A DNA stretch of 64,000 nt, from the NCBI GenBank assembly GCA_043779185.1, contig JAYWEQ010000122.1, forward strand, positions 1-64,000, written 5' to 3'. The position numbers and the translations under genes were made by a program. This DNA comes from JAYWDA01 sp043779185. GTDB lineage: Bacteria; Bdellovibrionota; Bdellovibrionia; Bdellovibrionales; Bdellovibrionaceae. How positions within the stretch are numbered: position 1 is the first letter of the stretch; the number at the start of each line of letters is the position of its first letter. The notes under the pieces were generated by a model. It saw only the letters and a program-made list of their open reading frames with translations, had not been told where the DNA came from and did not search any database. Below, in pieces: positions 45,861 through 55,579 of the stretch.

Positions 45861-46684
45861 TTCCTAAATCCTTTGGCCCCAGGCTGGTTTTTTTGACGCT
45901 CTTTCAGTCTTTTAATTCGAAGTTCAATATATTCAGGCGGTTGATAAGTCTTTCTTAAGCTTTCAAGGACAACTAAAGCCTCTTTTAGCTCACCCGCTTC
46001 TTCAAAGCAAACAGCCAAAGTAAGAGGAACGTTTTCATGCTGAGCTTTTTCGGGATAATCTTTGATCAGTTCTTTAAAAAGCGCTGCTGCTTTAGAAAAA
46101 TCTTTTTGTGCGATTAAAATATTGCCCTTCAACATTAAGGCGTTGAACCTTAAGGGCGGTTCCACTTTTAGTTTTAAGATCTCGGTCAATTCACTATCGG
46201 CTTGAAATAAATTATTTTGAAAATAGTGGGCTCGGGCCAGGCCTAATCGATCCTGTCCAACATTTTGATCTGATAAATTTTGCTCGACGAGTTTGCTGTA
46301 TTCAACAATCGCTTGGGGATAATCCTGCAAATTATCCAGATAAACTTCTCCCAACTTTTGCTGAGCCTCGATTCGTTCTTGGCTGTCTGTTGAATTAACC
46401 ACGATATGACGATAAAATTGCGCTGCTTTTTTAAAATCCTTGGTTTCAAAAAAAGCGATGCGCGCCCCTTCGTGAGCGGACTTCATGGCCCATGGGCTGG
46501 TTGGATTTCTTTTCATTGAGTGTTCGAACAAACTTAAGCTTAAGGCATACTGCCCTTGTCGCACTTCTTTTTGGCCCTGTTTAAAATCGCGGCCCTCGGG
46601 CGGTGTACAACCCATTCCCCAAAAAAGAGTGGCCGCCGATATCAGTAAAACCTTAGTGTGTCTCTTCAGCGGTTCGGTCCTCAT
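45857..46684 (-). CDS. TPR-containing lipoprotein
   Basis: About 275 residues. The start at 46684 (ATG) gives a basic n-region and a lipobox WGMGC (Cys26); the open frame begins at a TTG nine bases earlier. Mature protein carries repeated TPR-like units (GQYALSLSLFEHSMKRNPTS; YPQAIVEYSKLVEQN; FSKAAALFKELIKDYPEKA) like BamD/YbgF-type proteins. Starts inside the end of gyrA (overlap about 32 nt) and ends overlapping atpZ, so it links the gyrase genes to the Fo genes in one run. Role unknown. Confidence 0.8.
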   Translation of the reverse strand: MRTEPLKRHTKVLLISAATLFWGMGCTPPEGRDFKQGQKEVRQGQYALSLSLFEHSMKRNPTSPWAMKSAHEGARIAFFETKDFKKAAQFYRHIVVNSTDSQERIEAQQKLGEVYLDNLQDYPQAIVEYSKLVEQNLSDQNVGQDRLGLARAHYFQNNLFQADSELTEILKLKVEPPLRFNALMLKGNILIAQKDFSKAAALFKELIKDYPEKAQHENVPLTLAVCFEEAGELKEALVVLESLRKTYQPPEYIELRIKRLKERQKNQPGAKGFRK

Positions 46685-49109
46685 CGTCGACAACAGCTAA
46701 ACCACTGACATGTTCATCTTTATCATCAAGATTGATCAGACGAACACCTTGAGTGTTTCGTCCTAAAACCGAAATATCTGAGATTTTCATGCGAATCACT
46801 TGGCCCTTATCGGTGGAAAGAATCAGCTCTTGCAGAGGCGATACTCTTTTTGTTCCTATCACGATTCCGACTTTATCCGTGGTCTTTTGAGTGATAATTC
46901 CAGCTCCGCCACGCCCTTGAATGCGATACTCTTCGACTTCAGAACGTTTGCCGTAGCCTTTTGACGTCACCATCAAAATTGTATCTGTCGTACCTTTGCC
47001 CAGGACTTCCATTCCGATCACAATATCTTCTTTGGCCAGCGTAATAGCCTTCACTCCGCGGGCGGATCGTCCCATGGGGCGAACACCACTTTCGTTAAAA
47101 CGGATCGACATGCCCTCTTTGGTCGCAATAAAGACGTCGCTTTCGCCATCACTCATCTGCACATCAATCACACAGTCATCAAGATCTGTTGTTAAGGCGA
47201 TGATCCCCGCGGTTCGTGGATTTGAAAAAGACTCTAATGAAGTTTTTTTAATAATCCCTTTTTCCGTCAGCATGACGATATATTTATTTTCCACAAATTC
47301 TTCCACAGGAAGAATGGCTCGGACCTTTTCGTTATTCGCTAATTGGACAACATTGGCGATCGCTTTTCCTTTGGATGTTCTATGGCCTAAAGGTAATTTG
47401 TGAACTTTGACCCAATAGACGCGGCCTTTATCAGTGAAAACCAGCAGCATTGTTTTTGTGCTGGCTGTAAAGATATCTGTAACAATATCTTCTTCACGGG
47501 TTTCCATTCCTTTGGAGCCCTTGCCCCCGCGCTTTTGCACGCGGTATTCATCGATTGGAATGCGCTTAATATAACCTGTTTTTGTAATGGTCACGACCAT
47601 GGGTTCATCGGCGATCAGATCTTCATCTTCAAGATCCGTCAATTCCCCGGTCAGCTGCGTTCGGCGTTTGTCAGAGTATTTTTTGCTGATTTCTTCAAGC
47701 TCTCCGATAATGATTTTAAAAATCTCATTCACATCCGCTAAAACAAATTTAAGCCACTCCACTTGCTTCATCAGTTCAGCCAGTTCGGCCATGATTTTTT
47801 CACGCTCAAGGCCAGTTAATCGCTGCAGTCGCATTTCTAAAATAGCTTGGGCTTGGCGTTCTGAAAAATCAAATTTCGCCATCAAGGCTTCGCGAGCCGC
47901 ATTGGCTTCTTTAGAAGCTTTAATGGTTGCGATCACTGCATCGATTTGGTCTAAAGCTTTCTTTAAGCCTTCTAAGATATGGGCGCGTTCCTGCGCTTTT
48001 TTCAGCTCAAAAATACACCGCTTAGTGACGATATCACGTCTGTGATCGACAAAGGCCTCTAGCATTTGTTTTAAATTAAAAACGACAGGCTGATTTTTTT
48101 TGTCCAAAGCCAGCATAATAATTCCAAAACTGACTTGCATCTGTGTGTATTTATAAAGGCGATTTAAAATCACCGTGGCGTTTTCCGCTTTTTTACAAAT
48201 GACGACAATTCGCATACCTTCCCGAGAGGACTCATCGCGAATATCAGAAATTCCTTCAATTTGCTTATCTTTCACAAGGTCTGCAATGTGCTCGATCAGC
48301 TTTGCTTTATTTACCTGATAGGGAATTTCAGTAATAATAATATTTTCGTGGTCTTTAACGGCTTCAATTTCAGTCACGGCTTTTAAAGTAATAATGCCAC
48401 GACCCTTTTTGTAAGCTTGTAAAATTCCTTCGCGCCCTGCAATCACGCCGGCCGTAGGAAAATCAGGACCAGGAATTTTTGTCATTAATTCATCGATGGT
48501 ACAATCAGGATTATGAATTAAATGAATACAGCCATCGATCACTTCGCCCAAATTATGGGGCGGAATATTTGTAGCCATACCGACGGCAATTCCAGCACTT
48601 CCGTTCACTAAAAGATTAGGAAATTTTGCAGGAAGGACCAGTGGAATTTCCAAACTGTCGTCATAGTTGGGTCCAAAGGGGACGGTCTCTTTGTCGATGT
48701 CTTCTAAAAGTTCTTCAGCCAGTCTTGTCATACGAACTTCCGTATAACGTTGTGCTGCTGGGCTATCGCCATCAATAGAACCAAAGTTTCCCTGTCCATC
48801 AATCAGCGGATATCTTAATGAAAATTCCTGGGCCATTCGCACCATCGTGTCATAAACGGCAACATCTCCGTGAGGATGGTATTTACCGATCACATCACCG
48901 ACCACGCGGGCTGATTTTTTATAAGGTTTATCGTGCGTATTGCTGAGCTCATGTTGAGCAAATAAAACCCGGCGGTGAACCGGCTTTAAACCATCACGGA
49001 CATCAGGAAGAGCACGGCCGACGATCACGGACATCGAGTACTGCAGGTACGCTTCCCGCATTTCCTTATTGATATCGACCGTTGTTATACCTTTTTCTGG
49101 ATTTGCCAT
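46653..49109 (-). CDS. gyrA: DNA gyrase subunit A
   Basis: 818 residues from the ATG at 49107-49109; the frame opens at a TTG 18 nt upstream, which lies right in the SD-like AAGGA. Numbering from this ATG places the catalytic Tyr at 122 in AAQRYTEVRMT, as in E. coli. C-terminal beta-pinwheel with a slightly varied GyrA box QKRGGKG. The quinolone-determining region reads HPHGDVAVYD, i.e. Val83 where E. coli has Ser83. Lies 36 nt after gyrB. Confidence 0.97.
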   Translation of the reverse strand: MANPEKGITTVDINKEMREAYLQYSMSVIVGRALPDVRDGLKPVHRRVLFAQHELSNTHDKPYKKSARVVGDVIGKYHPHGDVAVYDTMVRMAQEFSLRYPLIDGQGNFGSIDGDSPAAQRYTEVRMTRLAEELLEDIDKETVPFGPNYDDSLEIPLVLPAKFPNLLVNGSAGIAVGMATNIPPHNLGEVIDGCIHLIHNPDCTIDELMTKIPGPDFPTAGVIAGREGILQAYKKGRGIITLKAVTEIEAVKDHENIIITEIPYQVNKAKLIEHIADLVKDKQIEGISDIRDESSREGMRIVVICKKAENATVILNRLYKYTQMQVSFGIIMLALDKKNQPVVFNLKQMLEAFVDHRRDIVTKRCIFELKKAQERAHILEGLKKALDQIDAVIATIKASKEANAAREALMAKFDFSERQAQAILEMRLQRLTGLEREKIMAELAELMKQVEWLKFVLADVNEIFKIIIGELEEISKKYSDKRRTQLTGELTDLEDEDLIADEPMVVTITKTGYIKRIPIDEYRVQKRGGKGSKGMETREEDIVTDIFTASTKTMLLVFTDKGRVYWVKVHKLPLGHRTSKGKAIANVVQLANNEKVRAILPVEEFVENKYIVMLTEKGIIKKTSLESFSNPRTAGIIALTTDLDDCVIDVQMSDGESDVFIATKEGMSIRFNESGVRPMGRSARGVKAITLAKEDIVIGMEVLGKGTTDTILMVTSKGYGKRSEVEEYRIQGRGGAGIITQKTTDKVGIVIGTKRVSPLQELILSTDKGQVIRMKISDISVLGRNTQGVRLINLDDKDEHVSGLAVVDDEDRTAEETH

Positions 49110-49145
49110 ATTTTGTTCATCCTTCAAGTTCTTTTTAAAAATTTA

Positions 49146-51611
49146 TTAAACGTCTAACGCCCGAACCAGTAGTGCATTGTCTTGAATGAATTTTCGTCTT
49201 GGTTCAACAAGCTCACCCATTAACACGCTAAAAGTTTCATCCGCGGCCACAGCATCATCGATGGTCACTTGTAAAAGATTGCGATTTTCTTTATTCAGTG
49301 TTGTTTCCCACAGCTGAACGGGATTCATCTCGCCCAGGCCCTTATATCGCTGGATATAAATACCTTTTTTCGCAGACTCCATAACAAATTCGTAGAAGGT
49401 ATTGTAGTTTTCAAAAGGCAATTCATTCGAGTTATGATGAATTTTAAATGGAAGCTTTGTGACAGACTGAATCGTGGCCCATAAAGTTCTAAGCTCAATA
49501 AACTCAGAAGCATTCAAGGTTTCTTCGCCAATTTTTGTCGCTTTTCGGTCGGCATATCTAACGGTATTAATTTCTGCTGTCGGAACGCTGTTTTCCCCAG
49601 CTAAAGATACAGTTGAATTTACTTCTGTGATTCCTAGTGATGGATTTGCTAAAACCCAGGCGGCCAAGTCACCACAAGCAGCTTTTAATTTTTTCTCATC
49701 TTTTAAAGTCGAATCAATATCAGCTACTTTTGACAAGAAGAAATAAAGAACATCGCGATCATATTTTGCCGAAGAAACTTTCAATAAACTATTTAATTTC
49801 TGAATTCCAATAATCAGTTTTTTAAGCTCTGCCGGCGAGGAATCTTTCCCAACAATACTAAAGCTATTTAAGCCTGCACTGAGCAAATATTCTGTTAAAG
49901 CGGCATCGTCTTTCAAATAATTTTCTGAATTGCCTTTTTTTGCTCGGTACAAAGGTGGTTGCGCGATGTAAATATATCCGCGCTCGATCACCTCTGGCAT
50001 TTGCCGGTAAAAGAACGTTAATAAAAGCGTTCGGATATGTGATCCATCCACATCCGCATCTGTCATGATGATGACTTTGTGATAACGAATTTTTTCTGCA
50101 TTGACGTTATCTTTACCAATTCCTGTCCCTAAGGCTGAGATCATCATGCGAATTTCTTCATTAGAAAGCATTTTATCAAAGCGCGCTTTTTCGACGTTTA
50201 AAATTTTACCTTTAAGAGGCAATACAGCTTGAATTTTTCGATCGCGAGCTTGTTTTGCAGATCCACCGGCCGAGTCTCCCTCAACCAAATAGAGTTCGCA
50301 AAGTGCTGGGTCCTTTTCTTGGCAATCGGCCATTTTTCCCGGAAGGGATCCGCCATCCAAAGCCGTCTTACGACGAGTCAGGTCTCGGGCTTTTCTGGCG
50401 GCCTCACGAGCGCGAGCTGAATCGACACACTTCATGATGATTGTTTTTGCAACACTTGGATTTCGATCAAACCAATCGCGAAGTTTATCACCAACCAAAG
50501 ATTCAACAATGCCTTTGACTTCGCTGTTTCCTAATTTTGTTTTTGTCTGACCTTCAAATTGTGGTTCACGCACTTTGACAGAAACAACGGCGGCTAATCC
50601 TTCGCGGATATCTTCACCTTCAAGATTAGCATTTAAGTCTTTTAAAAGATTTTTTTCAGCGCCATAAGAGTTCGTGGCACGAGTTAACGCCGACCGGAAT
50701 CCCATTAAATGGGTGCCGCCCTCAATGGTATTAATATTATTGCAATAAGAAAAGACTGATTCTGAATACGAATCATTCCATTGCATCGCAATTTCAACTT
50801 CGACGGTGTCTTTTTCGCCTTTGAAAAAAACAACTTCGTTTTGCAAAGATTTTTTAGATTGATTCATATACTGAACAAACTCGGCAATTCCTTTAGCGTA
50901 CTGAAAATCTTGCTGCTTATTATTGCGCTCGTCTTTCATGGTGATTCGAAGGCCTGCATTTAAAAATGCAAGCTCTCGCAACCTGTTAGCCAAAGTATTG
51001 AAGTCAAAAATAATGGATTCGTCTTTAAAAATTTCACGGTCAGGCTTAAAGGTGGTTTTTGTTCCTGTTTTCGAGGAAGGGGCGCCTTTTTCAACTTCCG
51101 TTTTCACATCACCCTTTTCGTATTTCTGCATCCACGCAAAACCTTCGCGGTGAACTTCAACCTGGCAACGACTTGAAAGAGCATTAACAACAGAAGCCCC
51201 CACGCCATGAAGACCGCCTGAAACTTTGTAGCTGCCGCCATCAAATTTTCCACCAGCATGTAAAACAGTCATGACGACCTCAAGAGCTGATTTTCCATTT
51301 TTATGAGCTGAAACTGGAATGCCACGCCCATCATCCTCAACTGTGACAGATTCATCGGTATTGATTGTAATAAAAATATTTTTACAAAATCCCGCCAAAG
51401 CCTCATCAACCGAGTTATCCACGACTTCATACACAAGATGATGATATCCACGTGCGCCCGTATCACCAATGTACATTCCAGGTCTTTTTCGAACGGCTTC
51501 AAGACCTTCAAGGACTTGAATGGAATCAGCGCCATAGGCTTTTTGTTCAGGTTCTTTGCTTGTAACGATTGGTGCGGTAACATTTTCTTCTGACACTGTG
51601 TCTGACCCCAT
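49146..51611 (-). CDS. gyrB: DNA gyrase subunit B
   Basis: 821 residues. GHKL ATPase with VLEGLEAVRKRPGMYIGDT and EVVDNSVDEALAG, then TOPRIM with EGDSAGGSAKQARDR and DADVDGSHIRTLLL, and C-terminal end QRYKGLGEMNPVQLWETT. Introduces negative supercoils with GyrA. Starts one base after recF ends (TAAATG), so it is coupled to recF. Confidence 0.97.
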   Translation of the reverse strand: MGSDTVSEENVTAPIVTSKEPEQKAYGADSIQVLEGLEAVRKRPGMYIGDTGARGYHHLVYEVVDNSVDEALAGFCKNIFITINTDESVTVEDDGRGIPVSAHKNGKSALEVVMTVLHAGGKFDGGSYKVSGGLHGVGASVVNALSSRCQVEVHREGFAWMQKYEKGDVKTEVEKGAPSSKTGTKTTFKPDREIFKDESIIFDFNTLANRLRELAFLNAGLRITMKDERNNKQQDFQYAKGIAEFVQYMNQSKKSLQNEVVFFKGEKDTVEVEIAMQWNDSYSESVFSYCNNINTIEGGTHLMGFRSALTRATNSYGAEKNLLKDLNANLEGEDIREGLAAVVSVKVREPQFEGQTKTKLGNSEVKGIVESLVGDKLRDWFDRNPSVAKTIIMKCVDSARAREAARKARDLTRRKTALDGGSLPGKMADCQEKDPALCELYLVEGDSAGGSAKQARDRKIQAVLPLKGKILNVEKARFDKMLSNEEIRMMISALGTGIGKDNVNAEKIRYHKVIIMTDADVDGSHIRTLLLTFFYRQMPEVIERGYIYIAQPPLYRAKKGNSENYLKDDAALTEYLLSAGLNSFSIVGKDSSPAELKKLIIGIQKLNSLLKVSSAKYDRDVLYFFLSKVADIDSTLKDEKKLKAACGDLAAWVLANPSLGITEVNSTVSLAGENSVPTAEINTVRYADRKATKIGEETLNASEFIELRTLWATIQSVTKLPFKIHHNSNELPFENYNTFYEFVMESAKKGIYIQRYKGLGEMNPVQLWETTLNKENRNLLQVTIDDAVAADETFSVLMGELVEPRRKFIQDNALLVRALDV

Positions 51612-52766
51612 TTACTTCGTGTTTGTTAAAGCTTCGTCTAAAGCTCCGTTTTTCACTTCTTTCACAGAAAAACTTTCCAGGGCAAAACTTTGAGGCAAAG
51701 TAAGATCCGTTGTCGTAATAAAAATCTGAGTATTTATCTCATGAAGAAAATTTATTAACGCGGTCCTTTTGCCCTCATCAAGCTCTGAAAGTACATCATC
51801 CAACATCAGCGCTGGATAGAATCCGTGAACCCTCCTGTGATTAACAATTTGAGCCATTTTGAAAGACAAGATAATAGCCCGTTGCTGTCCTTGAGAACAG
51901 TAAAATCGCGAATCTTTTTGACCATATAGAAAAATAATATCGTGTTTCTGTGGGCCCACCAAACTGGCTCCAGAGGCCAGTTCTGCGTCGCGCACTTCCA
52001 AGACTCTTTTGTGCAGCATTTCATGCACTTCTTCGATTGTTTTTTGCAGCGCATTCTGACCACTGATCGAGTATTCCACAGAGATTTCCACGGCCGGCTC
52101 TTTGTGAGTTCCCTGACTGATATCTCGCATGGCCGAATTAAATTCGGGAAGCAAAGCTTTTAATGCCTGAAGACGAGCATATGTGAGTTGGCTAGCAAGC
52201 CTTAAGAAACTGGGCTCTAAACTCTCTAGAAGAGCCAAGGTTTGATTTTTAGGGCTGTTTCCCTCACTAGCATCCTTGAGTATTTTATTTCTGGTTCTTA
52301 GGGCTTTTTTGTACTCCCATAATAAATCTGCATTCAAAGAACTGAGGCTGACCAAAAGCTCGTCGACTAACTCTCTGCGCTGATCTCCGGCTTCTTTGAT
52401 CGAAGAAAGGCTTTCAGGAGAAAATAAAACACAAGAAAAGCGTTTCCGAAGCTCTGCCGTAGAAATCTTTTTATCATTGGCTATGAACGTTTTTTTTGAT
52501 TTTTGCAAATGAAGCTGAAGTTCGTACTGAAGGTTTTTTGATTCCGCAACCACCTGCACAAGACTTTCTTGTTTTTGATCTTGGATTAGAACCGAATTTT
52601 CGCCATAACGAAAAGAGTCACCATTTGAAAATAAATAAAGTGCTTCCAGCAGATTTGTTTTTCCTTGGCCATTATCGCCAACAAAAAAATTAATTCGTGG
52701 GGAAAACTTGGTGGAAAGCTCAGAAATATTTCTGAAATTTTTAACTCTGATTTCTTTAAAAATCAT
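51612..52766 (-). CDS. recF: DNA replication/repair protein RecF
   Basis: 384 residues. Walker A GDNGQGKTNLLEALYLF, the family signature SPESLSSIKEAGDQRRELVDELL and Walker B LMLDDVLSELDEGKR are present. Loads RecA at gaps with RecO and RecR. Lies 5 nt downstream of dnaN and directly before gyrB. Confidence 0.96.
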   Translation of the reverse strand: MIFKEIRVKNFRNISELSTKFSPRINFFVGDNGQGKTNLLEALYLFSNGDSFRYGENSVLIQDQKQESLVQVVAESKNLQYELQLHLQKSKKTFIANDKKISTAELRKRFSCVLFSPESLSSIKEAGDQRRELVDELLVSLSSLNADLLWEYKKALRTRNKILKDASEGNSPKNQTLALLESLEPSFLRLASQLTYARLQALKALLPEFNSAMRDISQGTHKEPAVEISVEYSISGQNALQKTIEEVHEMLHKRVLEVRDAELASGASLVGPQKHDIIFLYGQKDSRFYCSQGQQRAIILSFKMAQIVNHRRVHGFYPALMLDDVLSELDEGKRTALINFLHEINTQIFITTTDLTLPQSFALESFSVKEVKNGALDEALTNTK

Positions 52767-52771
52767 TCAGC

Positions 52772-53878
52772 TCAAATTCGCATAGGCATGACAACACAAG
52801 TATAACTTTGGTCATCATGAGGTCGCATCAGCCCAGGCGACAAACCATCATTGAGTTCAAAATCAATTTCTTGCTGCTGCATAGAGTTTAAAACATCTTG
52901 AATGTATTTTGCGTTGAAACCGATTTTCATATCGGTGCCCGTATAACCAACTTCAATTTCTTCTTTGGCATCACCCAGCTCAGGATTGTTTGAAGAAATT
53001 TCCATTTTGTTTTTCGTTAAATTCAACATCACAGCTCGTGACTTTTGATTCGCAAGTAATGAAACACGCTTCAAAGAAGTTAAAAAAGCTTCTCTGTCGA
53101 TACGGACTTTTTGAGTCAATTTAGCTGGAATAAATTGCTGATAATTTGGATATTTGCCTTCGATCAAGCGGATCATCAAAGTCGTCGAATGACACTTCAA
53201 AATAAATTGACTGCCCTCTATGGCGATTTCCACAGAGCCTTCAACTCCTTCTAAAATTTTCCTAATTTCATTCAAGCCTTTTCTAGGAATGATCACACCT
53301 TGGCTGCCTTGAAATTTTCCTTCTGTGATTTTTCTAGAAACTAAACTCATCCGGTGTCCATCGGTGGCAACCATTTTAAAACCTTGGCCTGGCAAAGCTT
53401 CAAAATAAACACCGTTTAGATGATATCTGGTTTCGTCGCTAGAGACTGAGTAAATTGTTTTATCGATCATTTCTTTTAAAATCGGCGCCTCAATTTTAAT
53501 AAAATTATGGGCATTGTAGGTCGGGAAAACAGGATACTCATCAGCACTCACACCCACAATTTTAGAAAGATACTTACCCTGTCGAATTTCGAGCCAGTTG
53601 TTGTCGCGTTTGATGAGTTGAATCTGCCCTTCGGCTAATTCTTTGGTGATATCAAAAAGGCTTTTTGCACTGACGGCGACCTTGCCGCTTTGAGTGACTT
53701 TGCATTTGATTGAATCTGTAAGGCTGACTTCCATATCGGTGGCGAAAACTTTCATCTCGGAATTGTCTGCTTCAAGCAAAACATTCACAAGGATTGGAAG
53801 AGTATTTCTTTTTTCGACAATGTTCTGCGTCTTACCGATAAGAATTATCAAATCTTTTTTATCGATCTCAATCTTCAT
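52772..53878 (-). CDS. dnaN: DNA polymerase III sliding clamp (beta)
   Basis: 368 residues, three-domain clamp. Begins MKIEIDKKDLIILIGKTQNIVEKRNTLPIL and ends SYTCVVMPMRI, the conserved clamp C-terminus that contributes to the peptide-binding pocket. Ring tethering Pol III and many partners. Between recF (5 nt) and the putative origin/dnaA. Confidence 0.97.
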   Translation of the reverse strand: MKIEIDKKDLIILIGKTQNIVEKRNTLPILVNVLLEADNSEMKVFATDMEVSLTDSIKCKVTQSGKVAVSAKSLFDITKELAEGQIQLIKRDNNWLEIRQGKYLSKIVGVSADEYPVFPTYNAHNFIKIEAPILKEMIDKTIYSVSSDETRYHLNGVYFEALPGQGFKMVATDGHRMSLVSRKITEGKFQGSQGVIIPRKGLNEIRKILEGVEGSVEIAIEGSQFILKCHSTTLMIRLIEGKYPNYQQFIPAKLTQKVRIDREAFLTSLKRVSLLANQKSRAVMLNLTKNKMEISSNNPELGDAKEEIEVGYTGTDMKIGFNAKYIQDVLNSMQQQEIDFELNDGLSPGLMRPHDDQSYTCVVMPMRI

Positions 53879-53921
53879 AAAAAGACCCTCTTTTATTCTC
53901 TTCTATTATTAATATAAATAT

Positions 53922-53936
53922 TAGTAGTAGTAGTAG
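53922..53936 (+). repeat. (TAG)5 tract, candidate DnaA-trio element
   Basis: Five tandem TAG triplets; read 3' to 5' these are GAT repeats, the DnaA-trio consensus for loading DnaA on single strands. The tract lies between an AT-rich segment and the DnaA-box-like CGTGGAAAA at 53940-53948, separated by GTG plus one base, in the order seen in the B. subtilis-type unwinding system. Confidence 0.6.
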
Positions 53937-53990
53937 GTGCGTGGAAAACCTATCAAAACATCTAAGTCCTTGTAAACACTTTAAAACATC

Positions 53991-53999
53991 TGTGGATAA
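53991..53999 (-). promoter_or_regulatory. DnaA box
   Basis: TGTGGATAA, the exact reverse complement of the consensus TTATCCACA. Confidence 0.8.
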
Positions 54000-54082
54000 G
54001 GCACGGCGCTTTAATTCTTAAGCACCCCGAGTTACCCACACCAAAAATAACCCCCAAATTCATCCCGGGGTTATCCTCTGGC

Positions 54083-54091
54083 TTTTCCACA
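54083..54091 (+). promoter_or_regulatory. DnaA box (TTTTCCACA)
   Basis: TTTTCCACA, one base off the E. coli consensus and agreeing with the looser NN(A/T)TCCACA form I recall for Bdellovibrio. It is followed at once by CAGTCCACA (54090-54098), next to the dnaA stop codon. Confidence 0.6.
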
Positions 54092-54099
54092 GTCCACAT

Positions 54100-55524
54100 T
54101 CACACTCCAATGATATTGTGGATGCGAGTTTCTAACTCTTCGATATCTTTAAAAATATCTTGGTCTGTCGACTGTAGATGTTGGACCCGCTCAATGGCAT
54201 TCATGACTGTGGTGTGATCTTTGCCGCCAAAAGCTTTACCAACATCAACCAGGGATTTGTCTAAAAATTTCTTAATTAAATACATTGCTATCTGGCGCGG
54301 AACAACAATCGGCTTTGCTCGGGCACTTGATTTTAGGTCTGATAATTTAACTTTGAAATGGTCACCGACCAAGCGCTGAATTTCTTCGACCGAAATTGTT
54401 GAAGCGGTGGTGTGTTGAGCTAAAATTCTTTTCACCAGATCGTAGTCGACCTGTAAGCCCTGCAATTCGGAAAACATTTTTACTTTTTTAAGATTTCCCT
54501 CAAGCTCTCGGATCGAGCGTTTAGAAATTCTTGCAATGAAGTTCACAACTTCTTCGGATAAACGAATATTATATTTTTCGGCCTTATAGCGTAAGATTGC
54601 AATTCTGGTTTCTAGGTCTGGCATGGTGATATCAGCGATTAAACCGCGCTCTAAACGGGTGCGATTGCGATCCTCTAAGCCTAAAACATCCTTAGGCATG
54701 CGGTCGCTGGCCAAAATAACCTGTTTTTTTCTGTCAATAAAGGCATTGATCGTGTGGAAAAACTCGGCTTGAACGGCTTCACCTTTGGCAATGTACTGAA
54801 CATCATCAACCAGCAAAATATCTGAATTCTCTCGGTATTTCTGTCTAAACTGCTCCATTTTAGAATGCCTCATGGCCGAGATACATTCGTTCATAAATCT
54901 TTCAGCAGAAATGTAAATGATCCTAAGTTGCGGAAAGTATTCCTTAATATGGTTTCCAGAGGCATGCAAAAGGTGAGTTTTCCCCATTCCCACCGGTCCA
55001 TATATAAAGAGAGGGTTGTAATCTTCACCCCCCGGATTTTGCGCGACATTATAACAAGCGGCATGTGCAAACTCTGAATTTTTACCGACCACAAAAGTCG
55101 AAAATGTAGCCTCAGTATTCAATGGATCAGAGAAAGCCGATTTTTGACTACTCTGACTAATCATGGAGGGCTGGTTAGTCGGTTGATCACTCACACTCAT
55201 AGCATCATGGAGAGCCGCGGGATTTTCAGGGGCTACGGGTGATTTATGCCCCGTGACAATAAACTCAATATCAAATGGCGATTTATAACTATCTGAAATT
55301 TCTGAGTAAATTTTATCCTGAAGGTTTTGAACCACCCAATATTGGTGAAGAGCATTCGGAACTCCGAGGATAAATCGAATGCGGCCATCTTGAACTTTCG
55401 ATTCCATATATTCGATAGGATCTAACCACGTGGCGAGCAGCTTATTATTGTCATTTCGGCTCTTCATATGGGACTTTATCTGATCCCAAAATTTAGAGCT
55501 GATTTCGACCTGGTTTTGTTCCAT
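54100..55524 (-). CDS. dnaA: Chromosomal replication initiator protein DnaA
   Basis: 474 residues. Domain I (about 1-90), a linker, AAA+ domain III with Walker A GPVGMGKTHLL and Walker B ILLVDDVQYI, and domain IV with the DNA-binding GKDHTTVMNAIERVQ. Binds DnaA boxes and opens oriC. Preceded by GGGGGA a few bases before ATG. Reads away from rpmH, so its promoter and that of rpmH lie in the 218-bp gap. Confidence 0.97.
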   Translation of the reverse strand: MEQNQVEISSKFWDQIKSHMKSRNDNNKLLATWLDPIEYMESKVQDGRIRFILGVPNALHQYWVVQNLQDKIYSEISDSYKSPFDIEFIVTGHKSPVAPENPAALHDAMSVSDQPTNQPSMISQSSQKSAFSDPLNTEATFSTFVVGKNSEFAHAACYNVAQNPGGEDYNPLFIYGPVGMGKTHLLHASGNHIKEYFPQLRIIYISAERFMNECISAMRHSKMEQFRQKYRENSDILLVDDVQYIAKGEAVQAEFFHTINAFIDRKKQVILASDRMPKDVLGLEDRNRTRLERGLIADITMPDLETRIAILRYKAEKYNIRLSEEVVNFIARISKRSIRELEGNLKKVKMFSELQGLQVDYDLVKRILAQHTTASTISVEEIQRLVGDHFKVKLSDLKSSARAKPIVVPRQIAMYLIKKFLDKSLVDVGKAFGGKDHTTVMNAIERVQHLQSTDQDIFKDIEELETRIHNIIGV

Positions 55525-55579
55525 TTTGCTTCCCCCCCGAGAAATCGCGACGAACCGAAAACTTAAAGACAGAGGCCGT

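Larger units (their letters stand above)
53885..54099. other. Candidate chromosomal origin of replication (oriC)
   Basis: The only sizeable gap within the dnaA-dnaN-recF-gyrB-gyrA block (between dnaN start and dnaA end). It holds one perfect DnaA box TGTGGATAA at 53991-53999, TTTTCCACA at 54083-54091, near-matches TTACCCACA (54032-54040), CAGTCCACA (54090-54098) and CGTGGAAAA (53940-53948), an AT-rich tract at 53890-53921 and a (TAG)5 tract. The gene strand switch next door (dnaA minus, rpmH plus) fits. Origin activity itself is not demonstrated. Confidence 0.75.

Noticed and set aside
46996..47403. 135-codon frame opposite gyrA
   Set aside because: Antisense shadow of a conserved coding region without a ribosome-binding site.
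53922..53936. Microsatellite explanation for the TAG repeat
   Set aside because: The position between an AT-rich tract and a DnaA box fits a DnaA-trio better than random slippage, though slippage could have enlarged it.
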